From NCBI RefSeq assembly GCF_030268205.1, contig NZ_BSQF01000002.1, positions 496,001 to 560,000 of the forward strand: a stretch of 64,000 nucleotides of DNA, given 5' to 3'. Position numbers and translations under genes: made by a program. A model generated the notes under the pieces. That model had not been told where the DNA came from. It did no database searches and saw only the letters and a program-made list of their open reading frames with translations. Shown here piece by piece: positions 18,826-28,490 of this stretch; positions within the stretch are counted from its first letter, which is position 1, and every line of letters starts with the position of its first letter. Origin of the DNA: Allomuricauda sp. NBRC 101325. Its GTDB lineage: Bacteria > Bacteroidota > Bacteroidia > Flavobacteriales > Flavobacteriaceae.

Positions 18826-20098
18826 TGGTTTCGGCCGTTTTTTTACCGTAATCTGCTGGGTATTTTAAAAAGCGCAATACAAAGAAAGCGGGCAGTGCGG
18901 CAATTACTACCCATATAAAAAAGCCATCATATCCCAACCATTCTTGAATATAGCCACTCAGCATTCCAGGCAACATCATTCCCAATGCCATAAATCCAGT
19001 GGCAATGGCATAGTGGGAGGTTTTGGACGCCCCTTCTGCCACAAAGATCAAGTACATCATAAAGGCGGCAAAACCAAAGCCATAACCAAATTGTTCGATT
19101 ACGACGGTTCCCAATACCGCATAAAGACTTGTGGTTTGTGTGATGGCAAGAACGGCATACAGTGCATTGGGTAAATTGAGGGCCAATAACATGGGAAGCA
19201 TCCACTTTTTCAATCCATCACGTGAAATTAGGATGCCGCCCAAAATCCCACCGAGAGAGAGCATGATAATGCCCACTGTACCGTAAATGGTTCCCACAGC
19301 TTCGGTAGAGTAGGCCAGTCCGCCCACTTCCAATTTATCCAATAGAAATGGAGATGCCATTTTTACCAATTGCGATTCTCCCAAGCGGTAGGTAAGTATA
19401 AATATCAAGGCAAGTCCAATTTGGTGTTTTTTAAAAAAGGAGGCAAAAACCTCAAAAAAGCCAGCAGGTTTCTCTTTGGATTCCGTGTTTGATTCCTCAA
19501 ACTTGGGTGTGGTAAAAAAATTGGATATCGTAAGCGCGATCATTAAAACGGCCGCACCGATCATCGTCATGGACCACGCCTTTGTGTTGTCGCCGTATTG
19601 GTTTTCCAGATAACCTGCAAAAATTACCAATAGTCCTTGCCCAGTTACCATCGCCAAACGGTAAAATGTGCTTCGAAGTCCAATAAAAAAGGACTGTTTT
19701 TTTTGTGTTAGCCCAATCATGTAATACCCATCGGAAGCAATGTCGTTGGTTGCAGAAGCAAAGGCTGCCATCCAAAAGAAAGCGAGGGTGATGATGAAGA
19801 AGGAGTTGGAAGGTAAAAAGAGTCCAATACCCAAAAACGCCAATGAAATGACCAATTGCATACTCAAAAACCACTTTCTTTTGGTGCCTTTAAGGTCTAC
19901 AATGGGGCTCCATAGTGGCTTTATGACCCAAGGTAAGTACAACCAACTGGTGTACAATCCTATTTCTGCATTTCCAATGCCCAACCTTTTGTACATGATC
20001 ACGGAAACCGTAACCACAAGAATGTATGGAATACCTTGTGTGAAGTATAAAAATGGAATCCACAACCATGCGTTTTTGTCTTTAGGTGCTACATTCAT
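18818..20098 (-). CDS. AmpG-like MFS permease for anhydro-muropeptides
   Basis: A 426-residue, 12-helix MFS protein of the AmpG/acetyl-CoA-transporter group. It has WLWIPFLYFTQGIPYILV in helix 1, then WVIKPLWSPIVDLKGTKR (the AmpG loop 2-3 signature) and SATNDIASDGYYMIGL in helix 4. AmpG imports GlcNAc-anhMurNAc and its peptides across the inner membrane. Position between nagZ (8-nt overlap) and the GNAT gene (4-nt ATGA overlap) strongly supports a muropeptide or disaccharide substrate. Confidence 0.88.
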   Translation of the reverse strand: MNVAPKDKNAWLWIPFLYFTQGIPYILVVTVSVIMYKRLGIGNAEIGLYTSWLYLPWVIKPLWSPIVDLKGTKRKWFLSMQLVISLAFLGIGLFLPSNSFFIITLAFFWMAAFASATNDIASDGYYMIGLTQKKQSFFIGLRSTFYRLAMVTGQGLLVIFAGYLENQYGDNTKAWSMTMIGAAVLMIALTISNFFTTPKFEESNTESKEKPAGFFEVFASFFKKHQIGLALIFILTYRLGESQLVKMASPFLLDKLEVGGLAYSTEAVGTIYGTVGIIMLSLGGILGGILISRDGLKKWMLPMLLALNLPNALYAVLAITQTTSLYAVLGTVVIEQFGYGFGFAAFMMYLIFVAEGASKTSHYAIATGFMALGMMLPGMLSGYIQEWLGYDGFFIWVVIAALPAFFVLRFLKYPADYGKKTAETND

Positions 20099-20577
20099 TT
20101 GGGTTGTTTTAATAGGTTTTGGTAAATGTTCTTTTCGGAACCTTCAATAATCTTGGCATTTACCGTTTTTTCATAATAGGGGGCAGGACCGACACCACCA
20201 ATAATGGCATAGGCATATCCCATTTCCTTGAGTGCCATCAAAGATTTTACCAATAGGATTTTGCCAATTCCTTTACCTCTTTCTTCATCCAATACACCTG
20301 TAGGGCCGAAAAAGTTTTTTGAGGTACTTTCAAAGCAAGCAAAACCAAGAATTTCTTGTTCACGTTGGGCAATAAAACAGTTTACAGGTAGCGAATAGAA
20401 GGCGGCTTCGGTCTCATCTGCCCAATTTTTGCTGAAGTGCTTTCCGACCCAATCCACAACAATGCTTTTTTCAGGTCTTATGGGTCTTTTAAAGACAATA
20501 CCTTTATTCTCGAAAAGGAATTTTTCCTCTTCGGAGATATCAGGTAGGTCCAAAAGTCGTACGAGCATGTCCTGCAT
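20095..20577 (-). CDS. GNAT family N-acetyltransferase
   Basis: A 160-residue single-domain acetyltransferase with the acetyl-CoA pyrophosphate loop in GVLDEERGKGIGKILLVKSL (R/Q-x-x-G-x-G/A type) and the preceding strand ILGFACFESTSK. A C-terminal YYEKTVNA segment is typical of the fold. The acceptor is not known. Lying 6 nt after the GHL10 glycosidase gene and overlapping the permease gene, it may act on an amino sugar or stem peptide released during recycling. Confidence 0.85.
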   Translation of the reverse strand: MQDMLVRLLDLPDISEEEKFLFENKGIVFKRPIRPEKSIVVDWVGKHFSKNWADETEAAFYSLPVNCFIAQREQEILGFACFESTSKNFFGPTGVLDEERGKGIGKILLVKSLMALKEMGYAYAIIGGVGPAPYYEKTVNAKIIEGSEKNIYQNLLKQPK

Positions 20578-20583
20578 ATGGGT

Positions 20584-22068
20584 CTAATTTATGTTTAGTT
20601 GCTTCATGGCACTTTCATTACCAAAAGCATCACTTATATTGATTTGAAAATTGTTGCGTAACTGTTTTTTGGTCAATTGAAATTGATAACATCCTTCGGT
20701 TTCACTTTCAGAAAGATATTCTTTTCCGATGAGTTGGTAATTCCCTTTTTGGTAATTGTAAAGGTTGATGAATCTTGGAATAGTATCGGTATGCGAAATA
20801 CAGATCTCTATAATTTGCTGGTTTTGCTGTACAGATCTGATGGCTGGCAATTGCACATCGCGTTGCACTTTGTTAAGTGGGCCAGGGTTTTCAGAGGGAA
20901 ATCTGTAATATCTTTTTATAAGTTTCGCATTTACTTTTTCATGTTGCCCAATCAAAGATTTGGCGCTAAAGAAAATATTTCCATCGACATGGTCCAATTC
21001 CCTTGCCATGTTCAATTGTTTTGGAATCTCATTTTTTTTGTTCCAAGCCTTATCGGCATTGTTTCTTATTTTATAAGTTCCGTTCCCAATGTATAAATTG
21101 GTGTTGGGAGTGTGTTGGTTCCACCACGAGGTAATGATTTTATGGGATGCGACGGGATACTCCATACTCCAGTATACTTGAGGAGCCAAGTAATCCAACC
21201 AGCCCTTTTGCACCCAAAGTAAAGGATCTGCGTATAAATCTTCATATGTGGTCTGCCCAGCTTTGGTCTCGGAACCCATGGGGTCGGTACTGTTGTTTTT
21301 CCAAACACCGAACGGACTGATTCCGAATTGTACCCAAGGTTTGTGTTTTTTTATGGTTTGATGTACATTTTGCACCAGCGAGTCCACATTGCTTCTTCGC
21401 CAATCCTGCAAAGATTGACCTTCGAGGCCGTATGTAGAAAAAGTTTCAGCGTCATCGAATGTTTCGCCTTCTACTTTGTAGGGATAGAAATAATCATCAA
21501 AGTGAATGGCATCCACTTCATAATTTGTGACCAGTTCCTCTATAATTTTGTTGAATTTGGCCCTGACTTCTGGAAGTCCAGGATTGTAATAGTTCTTGTT
21601 TCCGTACGTAACGATCCAATCGGGATGAAGATAGTAATCGTGATTTTTGGAGAGTAGCGTTGTGTCCAGACTTACGGTGGCTCTGTACGGATTGAGCCAT
21701 GCATGAAATTCCATACCTCTTGCATGGGTTTCTTCGATCATCCATTTTAAAGGTTCTTGAAATTCTTCTGGAGCTGAACCTTCTTCAGCGGTCAAATATC
21801 TAGACCACGGGGCAAGATCGGTAGGGTAGAGTGCATCGCCCGCTGTTCGTACTTGAACGATGGCGGCATTAAAATTCATTTTTTGATAAAAATCCAGGAT
21901 TTCGATGAAGTCCTGTTTTTTTTTGGCCACATCATCGTTTGGGTTTTTCGGCCAATCGATGTTGGCCACGGTAGCAATCCATACGCCTCTAAATTCTTTT
22001 TTTGGTGCCTTTATCGTAGCACAGGACATAAAAAAAAGAACGGGCAGTATGTACAAGATTCGACGCAT
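20584..22068 (-). CDS. GHL10 glycosidase-like lipoprotein (YddW/DigH type)
   Basis: A 494-residue lipoprotein with lipobox Cys16 (LPVLFFMSC) and a GHL10 barrel. The barrel has EFRGVWIATVANIDWPKNP, then VQVRTAGDALYPTD, EFHAWLNPYRA, DAIHFDDYFYPY with the acidic active-site region, and a C-terminal beta domain. E. coli YddW (DigH) of this family cleaves peptide-free peptidoglycan glycan strands. I place the start at 22068, not at an in-frame ATG 17 codons upstream, because that extension encodes the terminator hairpin behind susD, while the chosen start gives a clean lipoprotein signal. The residues after Cys (ATIKAPKK) are basic, not acidic, so it probably faces the periplasm. Confidence 0.88.
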   Translation of the reverse strand: MRRILYILPVLFFMSCATIKAPKKEFRGVWIATVANIDWPKNPNDDVAKKKQDFIEILDFYQKMNFNAAIVQVRTAGDALYPTDLAPWSRYLTAEEGSAPEEFQEPLKWMIEETHARGMEFHAWLNPYRATVSLDTTLLSKNHDYYLHPDWIVTYGNKNYYNPGLPEVRAKFNKIIEELVTNYEVDAIHFDDYFYPYKVEGETFDDAETFSTYGLEGQSLQDWRRSNVDSLVQNVHQTIKKHKPWVQFGISPFGVWKNNSTDPMGSETKAGQTTYEDLYADPLLWVQKGWLDYLAPQVYWSMEYPVASHKIITSWWNQHTPNTNLYIGNGTYKIRNNADKAWNKKNEIPKQLNMARELDHVDGNIFFSAKSLIGQHEKVNAKLIKRYYRFPSENPGPLNKVQRDVQLPAIRSVQQNQQIIEICISHTDTIPRFINLYNYQKGNYQLIGKEYLSESETEGCYQFQLTKKQLRNNFQINISDAFGNESAMKQLNIN

Positions 22069-22081
22069 ATATAAGCTAAAA

Positions 22082-22116
22082 AAAAGGCCTACGTATACAC
22101 TAAATGTAGGCCTTTT
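22082..22116 (-). terminator. Rho-independent terminator after susD
   Basis: On the minus strand an 11-bp perfect stem (AAAAGGCCTAC / GTAGGCCTTTT) with a 13-nt loop is followed by a run of T. It lies 42 nt after the susD stop and just before the GHL10 start, so the SusCD transcript should be largely uncoupled from, or attenuated into, the recycling operon. Confidence 0.8.
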
Positions 22117-22157
22117 CAAGATTAATTAAACTACTAACAACTTAAAAACAATTATTT

Positions 22158-23498
22158 TTAAATAGCTGGATCAGCTGGTGTGCTGGTATTGTTATCCCTT
22201 TCCGTATTAGGATAAGGATAGAAGTTTCTGTTTCGCTCTTCCTCGAAATTTTGAATGGAAGGGGTAGGCTCAGGTCTTCCAAACCTTCTACTGTCTTCCA
22301 AGCTAGCTCCAGTTAAGAACAATTCCATTCTTCTGTTTTTATAAACTTCATCCAATAAAGCATCCACCGAAGTGTCACCTGCATAGGCTGGCAAATTCGC
22401 ATTGATTCCAAAGGCATCATCCGTATCGGTAAGCACCAAGTTTAATGCTGTAACCGCTGCTCCAGTATTTGGAGTTGAATTCCTCAAGTTCGCCTCTGCA
22501 ATGATCAGATTCATTTCATCTGGCAAATACAAAGGAATTTCATCTGATTCTGTTAAAAAGAAACCGGCCAAATCTTCAATAGGAAGTTGGTTCAGGTTCA
22601 ATTCATCCAAAGGAATCAAATAAAAATCAACCCTTCCGTCATTCTCATCAATCACAAAACTGTCAGGTAAGCCAAAGTTGTCCCTAGGTTTAAAATTTGG
22701 GGTGCCGTTTTGGTAAACGCGACTCCAAATAGGGTTTAGGTTTTGCGAATCGTAAGAGAACACAGAGGTTGAGGTCTGGTCTACTTCGGAAGCAGCAGCA
22801 ATAGCCGCATCGTAATTACCTGCATACAGGTTGAATCTGGCCAACATGGCATCCAAGGTATTTTCCAAATCGATTTCACCACGCAAGATCTCAGTCTCAA
22901 ATTCAGCGGAAATAGGATTGGCTGCAATGATGTTTTTGGCCTCGGTCAACAAAGTTACGGCCGTGTTGAAACCTTCGATACGAGAAACAAACGGAGGGTT
23001 GTCCTCAGATGTAGCTACAATTACCTGCTCGTAATTTTGAGCCATGGCACCAATACTCATGGCGTGATAAAGATTTGCATAAGCAATCAACCCACTTTGG
23101 GTTCCTGGGTCAATATCGATAAAGGAAGCATTTGCAGAAATGTCTTCAGCAATTCCAATTACTCGTAGCATTGTTGTCCAAAGGCCCACCACGTTGGAGT
23201 TTGTGTTTGGAATGTCTCCTCCATCTTCCAAATCGATCATGTTTTGGAATGTGGTAGTAATTCCTGCTTCCCTTGTAGTGATGGCAGGAGTTTCAACAAT
23301 ATACCGAACCCCGGAGGTGGAATACAGTTCCTGCATTCCAATGGTAGCCGCCAAGATACCTTCCCTAGAGGAAAATACTTGATCGCTAGTGGCGGCATTT
23401 GGGTTGTCAAAATCGGTTTCGCAAGATGTTATTGCCAAAACGGTAGTTAGCAAGAACATCAGCTTATATGTGTTATATCTGTAAAATTTCATTGTCAA
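22158..23498 (-). CDS. SusD/RagB-family surface glycan-binding lipoprotein
   Basis: A 446-residue SusD-like protein with lipobox Cys26 (VLAITSC) followed by the acidic tail ETDFDN, which suits surface export. N-terminal SusD TPR-like helices (QELYSTSGVRYIVETPAITT) and the C-terminal segment RRMELFLTGASLEDSRRFGRP with PYPNTERDNN are typical of the family. It is 11 nt from susC. It would form the lid of the SusCD importer. Context suggests peptidoglycan- or GlcNAc-containing glycans. A second ATG two codons downstream is an equally good start. Confidence 0.9.
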   Translation of the reverse strand: MTMKFYRYNTYKLMFLLTTVLAITSCETDFDNPNAATSDQVFSSREGILAATIGMQELYSTSGVRYIVETPAITTREAGITTTFQNMIDLEDGGDIPNTNSNVVGLWTTMLRVIGIAEDISANASFIDIDPGTQSGLIAYANLYHAMSIGAMAQNYEQVIVATSEDNPPFVSRIEGFNTAVTLLTEAKNIIAANPISAEFETEILRGEIDLENTLDAMLARFNLYAGNYDAAIAAASEVDQTSTSVFSYDSQNLNPIWSRVYQNGTPNFKPRDNFGLPDSFVIDENDGRVDFYLIPLDELNLNQLPIEDLAGFFLTESDEIPLYLPDEMNLIIAEANLRNSTPNTGAAVTALNLVLTDTDDAFGINANLPAYAGDTSVDALLDEVYKNRRMELFLTGASLEDSRRFGRPEPTPSIQNFEEERNRNFYPYPNTERDNNTSTPADPAI

Positions 23499-23509
23499 TT
23501 TTTTTAAGA

Positions 23510-26482
23510 TTAAAAGCTTACGTTAACGCCTAACTGATAAGTTCTCGGAATTGGCACCGTTGCAAAATCAAATCCACGTACCCCGTTACTTTGTCCGGCG
23601 GCACTAACTTCTGGATCCCATCCTGAATAATCGTCCCATGAGAATAGGTTTCTACCCACCAAGCTAAATTTGATGTTGTCGATGTATTCCCAGCTTGGTT
23701 TTAGGTTATAGCTCAATGCCACTTCACGAAGTTTTACAAACGATCCATCCTCTACGAATTCTTCAAAGATGTTTGCTTGTGCACTTCCGTAACCTTTAGG
23801 GCGGTTGCCCAACAATTCTTGTCCCACATTGTATCCACCACCGAACACAACGTTATCCAATAATCTTCTGTTCCAGTTGAAAACATCATAACCCTGTACG
23901 GCGTCAAACTGCACTCTTAGACCAAAATTCTTGTAGCTGAACTCATTGATCAAAGAACCGAACCAGTCTGGGTTTGGATCTCCGATTACCTTTGAAGATT
24001 CGCCATCTTCTGTGGTTCCTCTGTATGGGTACCCGTTTTCATCCAAGGCGATAGATCCATCTTCGTTTCTTGCGTAGAATTGACGGTAGAATACACCTAG
24101 AGGTTCGCCTTCAATAACATAGTTTGTAGAGAAGCTGCCAGCCAAGGTCAATCGGCCACCACCTGCTACACTTGTCACTTCGTTTTTGTTGGTAGAGAAA
24201 GTTGCTGTAACATCCCAGTTAAAATCTGGAGTTCTGATCGGAGCACCTTTCAAAAGAATTTCGATACCTGTGTTTTCCAAGTTTCCAACATTTTCAAACC
24301 TTGAGCTAAATCCACTGGATGGACCCAAAACTCTTGGTAACAGAAGATCGGTTACTTTTTGTTTGTAGTATGAAAATTCAATACCCAATCTATTTTCAAA
24401 AAGACCAGCATCAAAACCAAGTTCAATTTCGTCCTGTCTTTCTGGTTTTAGGTTTTCGTTACCTTGAGCCGTGGAAGGAATAAGACTTACCGAACCTGTC
24501 AAGGCAGATGGGTTGTAAACAGAGAATCTGTCGAATGCGCCCAACGCAGTCAAGTTACCTGCTTGTCCCCAAGAGGCTCTAATTTTAAATAGGTTGAAGG
24601 TTTCTCCGAAGGTATCTTTCCAAAAATCTTCATCAGAAATTACGTAAGATCCACTGGCTTTGAAGTACAGCTGATTACGTTCATCCTTTCCAAATGTTGA
24701 TGCACCGTCCATACGAACAGCACCGTTAACATAGATTTTGTCGTTGAAAGAAAAGGATTGTTGGAAAAATGCTCCCCAATACGAAATTTGAGATCTTGTT
24801 TCGCCTTGTTCCAAAATACTACCTCCAGTAGCAGTTTGTACAACTGGTGGAAGTCCAGTAGCATTGATTCCAACACGGTCGCGCTCCTCATATTGCCAAG
24901 AACCTCCCAATGTTGAAGTGGAGTTAATGGCATCCGTAAGCTGTGTTTTGTACGTTACATTAAGGTCCGAGTTGTATTGGAAATTGTTCAAATCTGCTCT
25001 TCTGGCATAGCCATCAGGATTTGGAGATGTGTTTCCGATCGGAATATAAGCTGTAGCCGATTGGTTGTAATAATCCATACCCAAAGTGTACTTGGCGCTC
25101 AAATGTTTGTTGAAGTTGGCATCCAAAGCTATACTTGTGATGAAACGATTTGTTTTTTGTCCAAAATCGAAACGGGCAACTGCCTCAGCAGGGTTGGTTC
25201 TTGCTACGGCAGGAGAAGTAATTGGATATACTCCTGATTCATCTGGAGAAGGATCAATGGAGTTGTCACTAAAAACAAAACCTGTGATCGCACCATAGGC
25301 ATTGTTGATCCCTCCGTTGGGTACATCTTTGCTTACACTGCGAACATAGTTGAAACCTCCTGTGATGTTCAACCAATCAAACGCTTTCTGGGTCAAGTTG
25401 GCTTTAAAGCCATATCTTTTGAAATTGGTGTTCTCCACAATCCCTTCATTATCCAAATGCGATGCGGATAAATAGTAAGATGTATTTTGAGAACCACCCG
25501 TCATGGACAAGTAGTTTTCAATACCGTATCCTGTATCAAAGAAAGCATCTTGAAGGTTGTAACGCTCAACCTCATAGGTGTTCAAGTTTGTTCTGTCACC
25601 CGGAACTTCCCATGCAAGTGGAACCGTGTTGTAATCGATTTCCTTTCTTAGTTCGTTTACCCTCACATTGGTCATGAACGTGAATTTTGGTTCTCCGCTA
25701 CGACCTTGCTTAGTAAAAATTTGAACCACACCGTTACTTGCTCTTGATCCATAGATTGCAGCAGCGGCAGCACCTTTGATCACCTCAATTTTCTCGATGT
25801 CGTTAGGGTTGATGTCCGCCAACCTGTTTTGCGTGTTACCTCCAAGGTCCACTAACTCATTACTTGAGTTGCTGATGATGATTCCGTCCACAATGTAAAG
25901 AGGGTCTGAGTTACCTGCAATGGTGCTGGGCCCTCTTAAACGGATACTGATACCACCGGCAGGGTCTCCAGAGTTTTGTTGCACCAAGGCACCTGTAATC
26001 TTACCTGCAATGGCCTGGTCGATCTGCGTTGCGCCATTGTCGGTCAATTCTTCGGCCTTAACCGAGGAGATCGCATTACCAAGAGTTCTTTTGTTTACTC
26101 CGGCTCCAGAACCAGTAACGATAACCTCATCCAGACTCAAAAGGTCTTCCGCAAGGGCAACGTCGTTGGTAATGGTTAGGCTTCCTCCTGCTGAAATTGC
26201 AATTTTTTGAGAGGTAAAACCTAGTGAACTGAACACCAAATTGTGCTCTCCTGATTCCAATGTGGCAGTGAAGCTGTAGTTCCCATCAAAATCGGTAACG
26301 GTACCGAATGATGTGTTTTCAATAAAAACCGAAGCACCAGCCAACGGTTGGTTGGTGCCGGTTTCTGTAACGGTTCCAGAAAAGGTGTATTGACTCTGGG
26401 CAAACGCGGAGAGCGTAGATGCCAAGAGTGCAAAAAGCACCAATCGGAACCTCAATCCTAGATAGTCATGAAGTTTTAGCAT
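23510..26482 (-). CDS. SusC/RagA-family TonB-dependent outer-membrane transporter
   Basis: A 990-residue SusC: signal peptide (LVLFALLASTLSAFAQS), carboxypeptidase-D-like regulatory domain (about 33-105, GTNQPLAGASVFIENTSFG), TonB box region (SLDEVIVTGSGAG), plug with DPLYIVDGIIIS and IEKIEVIKGAAAAAIYGSRA, and a barrel ending in aromatic F. It starts a leftward SusCD pair 56 nt after the nagB stop. No -7 box is evident in that short gap, so it may be transcribed from the nagB promoter. The barrel appears complete. Confidence 0.93.
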   Translation of the reverse strand: MLKLHDYLGLRFRLVLFALLASTLSAFAQSQYTFSGTVTETGTNQPLAGASVFIENTSFGTVTDFDGNYSFTATLESGEHNLVFSSLGFTSQKIAISAGGSLTITNDVALAEDLLSLDEVIVTGSGAGVNKRTLGNAISSVKAEELTDNGATQIDQAIAGKITGALVQQNSGDPAGGISIRLRGPSTIAGNSDPLYIVDGIIISNSSNELVDLGGNTQNRLADINPNDIEKIEVIKGAAAAAIYGSRASNGVVQIFTKQGRSGEPKFTFMTNVRVNELRKEIDYNTVPLAWEVPGDRTNLNTYEVERYNLQDAFFDTGYGIENYLSMTGGSQNTSYYLSASHLDNEGIVENTNFKRYGFKANLTQKAFDWLNITGGFNYVRSVSKDVPNGGINNAYGAITGFVFSDNSIDPSPDESGVYPITSPAVARTNPAEAVARFDFGQKTNRFITSIALDANFNKHLSAKYTLGMDYYNQSATAYIPIGNTSPNPDGYARRADLNNFQYNSDLNVTYKTQLTDAINSTSTLGGSWQYEERDRVGINATGLPPVVQTATGGSILEQGETRSQISYWGAFFQQSFSFNDKIYVNGAVRMDGASTFGKDERNQLYFKASGSYVISDEDFWKDTFGETFNLFKIRASWGQAGNLTALGAFDRFSVYNPSALTGSVSLIPSTAQGNENLKPERQDEIELGFDAGLFENRLGIEFSYYKQKVTDLLLPRVLGPSSGFSSRFENVGNLENTGIEILLKGAPIRTPDFNWDVTATFSTNKNEVTSVAGGGRLTLAGSFSTNYVIEGEPLGVFYRQFYARNEDGSIALDENGYPYRGTTEDGESSKVIGDPNPDWFGSLINEFSYKNFGLRVQFDAVQGYDVFNWNRRLLDNVVFGGGYNVGQELLGNRPKGYGSAQANIFEEFVEDGSFVKLREVALSYNLKPSWEYIDNIKFSLVGRNLFSWDDYSGWDPEVSAAGQSNGVRGFDFATVPIPRTYQLGVNVSF

Positions 26483-26538
26483 AAAAAGAGTAGTTAAATT
26501 TAATTGAGTTTAGTTTTCGAGTTTAGAGTCTGTCTGAA

Positions 26539-28446
26539 TTAAAAATGATAGCGCACAAAGCCTTCCATTGCTTCATATTCGGCCATGCCAAGTGCGTTGT
26601 ACCTGTTTGCTGTTTCCTTGTTTCTCTGTTCCGCACGTTGCCAAAACTCCCTTTCATCGTTACCGGGGAACATAGCACTGTCCTTTTGGGACTGGTGTTT
26701 GAAAATAGCATTGATTTTTCGGGCCATATCTTTTGGTCCAATGGGAACTGCCATCTCCATATCGGCAATATCCCATTCCTGCCAAGCGCCTCTATACAGC
26801 CACACGTAGCAGTTTCTGATCCATTCAACCCTGTCTTCCTTCAATTTTTCCAAGGCCTTGAATATGATCTGAAGACATACCCGGTGTGTACCGTGAGGGT
26901 CGGATAAATCTCCTGCAGCAAATATTTGATGTGGTTTGATTTTATTTAAAAGGTCGTATGTCAATTGGACATCTTCATCTGAAAGTGGTTTTTTACGAAC
27001 TGCACCTGTTTCATAGAAAGGCAAGTTCTGGAAGTGGGCATTTTCTTCGGGTACATTACAGTACCTACAAGCTGCCAAAGCTTCCCCTTTTCTGATTAAG
27101 CCTTTGAATTCCTGTACTTCCGGACTATCCAATTCTCCTGGCTTTTTGCTCGCTAAGAATTTTCGCACTTCCTTGCATTTTTTCTGAAGCTCTTTGTTGT
27201 CCTTTTGAACATCTGTGGCGAAGTCCAAAAAGCGAATTACCTCATCATCAAAAACTGCAATGTTTCCAGAGGTTTGATAGGCCACATGCACATTGTGCCC
27301 CTGGTCCACCAATCGCAATAAGGTTCCTCCCATGGAAATTACATCATCATCGGGGTGTGGACTGAAAATCAACGATGTTTTAGGGTGGGGTTGCGCTCTT
27401 TCTGGTCTTTGACTGTCATCAGCATTCGGTTTTCCACCAGGCCATCCTGTAATGGTACGCTGAAGTTGGTTGAATACTTGAAGGTTGATTTGTTCGGCGG
27501 ACCCTATTTCTGCAATAAGGTTACCCATTCCATATTCGTTGTAATCCTCGTTGGTCAGTTTTAAAATGGCCTTGCCCAGTTTTTCAGAAAGCCAAATGGA
27601 GGCGGTTTTGATCAACTTGTCGGTCCATTCGCATTCTGTGGCCAACCAAGGGGTCTTAATTCTGGTTAATGAAGAAGCCGCAGCTTCATCCAATACAAAA
27701 TCACAATTTTCGTGATGTTGCAGGAAAGTTGCTGGCACGGATTCTTTGATCTCGCCCTCAACTGCCTGTTTGATAATGTTTGCTTTTCCTTCGCCCCATG
27801 CCATTAGGATGATTTTGCGGGCACTCATAATGGTTCCCACACCCATGGTAACGGCGCGTTTTGGTACGTTTTCCTCGCCGAAGAAATCGCTGGCGGCATC
27901 CAGTCTGGTAACCCTGTCCAAACGAATCAAACGGGTTTTACTGCTCAAGGTGGAGCCAGGTTCGTTGAAACCAATATGTCCGGTACGACCAATTCCTAAA
28001 ATCTGGATATCGATACCGCCCACATTTTTGATTTTCTCTTCGTAATCCTCACAGAATTTTTTCACTTCATCCATACCGATGTTTCCATTGGGGATGTGGA
28101 CGTTGTGGGGTTCAATGTCGATGTGGTCGAAAAGGTGCTCGTTCATAAAACGAACATAACTATGGATGGAGTCAGGTTCCATTGGAAAATACTCATCCAA
28201 GTTAAAAGTGATCACGTTTTTAAAACTCAGTCTTCCTTCTTTGTGGAATTGAACCAAGTAATCATAAACTTTTACAGGTGTGGATCCTGTTGCCAATCCT
28301 AGAACAGCTTTTGTGCCCTGTTCTTGTTTTTGCTTAATCAAGCTGGCGATTTCGTTGGCTACGGATAATGAAGCCGCTTCTGAATCCCCATGGATAATTG
28401 TGTGAATTTTTTCAAATCTTAATTCTTCCTGATAAGGCTCGTACAT
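26539..28446 (-). CDS. nagB: Glucosamine-6-phosphate deaminase fused to PIG-L/LmbE deacetylase
   Basis: A 635-residue two-domain protein. Residues about 1-270 are NagB: FNLDEYFPM with the catalytic Asp, LGIGRTGHIGFNEPGS with the catalytic His, and AVTMGVGTIMSARKI. Residues about 355-635 are a PIG-L/LmbE deacetylase: LIFSPHPDDDVISMGGTLLR with the zinc site and later DLSDPHGTHRVC with the downstream His. NagB makes fructose-6-phosphate and ammonia from GlcN-6-P. The second domain could remove acetyl from GlcNAc-6-P, the step NagA does elsewhere; this is inference. The fusion is known in Bacteroidota. A -7-like box (TATATTTG, 28491-28498, minus strand) lies about 45 nt upstream. Confidence 0.92.
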   Translation of the reverse strand: MYEPYQEELRFEKIHTIIHGDSEAASLSVANEIASLIKQKQEQGTKAVLGLATGSTPVKVYDYLVQFHKEGRLSFKNVITFNLDEYFPMEPDSIHSYVRFMNEHLFDHIDIEPHNVHIPNGNIGMDEVKKFCEDYEEKIKNVGGIDIQILGIGRTGHIGFNEPGSTLSSKTRLIRLDRVTRLDAASDFFGEENVPKRAVTMGVGTIMSARKIILMAWGEGKANIIKQAVEGEIKESVPATFLQHHENCDFVLDEAAASSLTRIKTPWLATECEWTDKLIKTASIWLSEKLGKAILKLTNEDYNEYGMGNLIAEIGSAEQINLQVFNQLQRTITGWPGGKPNADDSQRPERAQPHPKTSLIFSPHPDDDVISMGGTLLRLVDQGHNVHVAYQTSGNIAVFDDEVIRFLDFATDVQKDNKELQKKCKEVRKFLASKKPGELDSPEVQEFKGLIRKGEALAACRYCNVPEENAHFQNLPFYETGAVRKKPLSDEDVQLTYDLLNKIKPHQIFAAGDLSDPHGTHRVCLQIIFKALEKLKEDRVEWIRNCYVWLYRGAWQEWDIADMEMAVPIGPKDMARKINAIFKHQSQKDSAMFPGNDEREFWQRAEQRNKETANRYNALGMAEYEAMEGFVRYHF

Positions 28447-28490
28447 AAGAAAATAAATAATATTCTAGCAAAATGCTGAAAAGTTAATTC

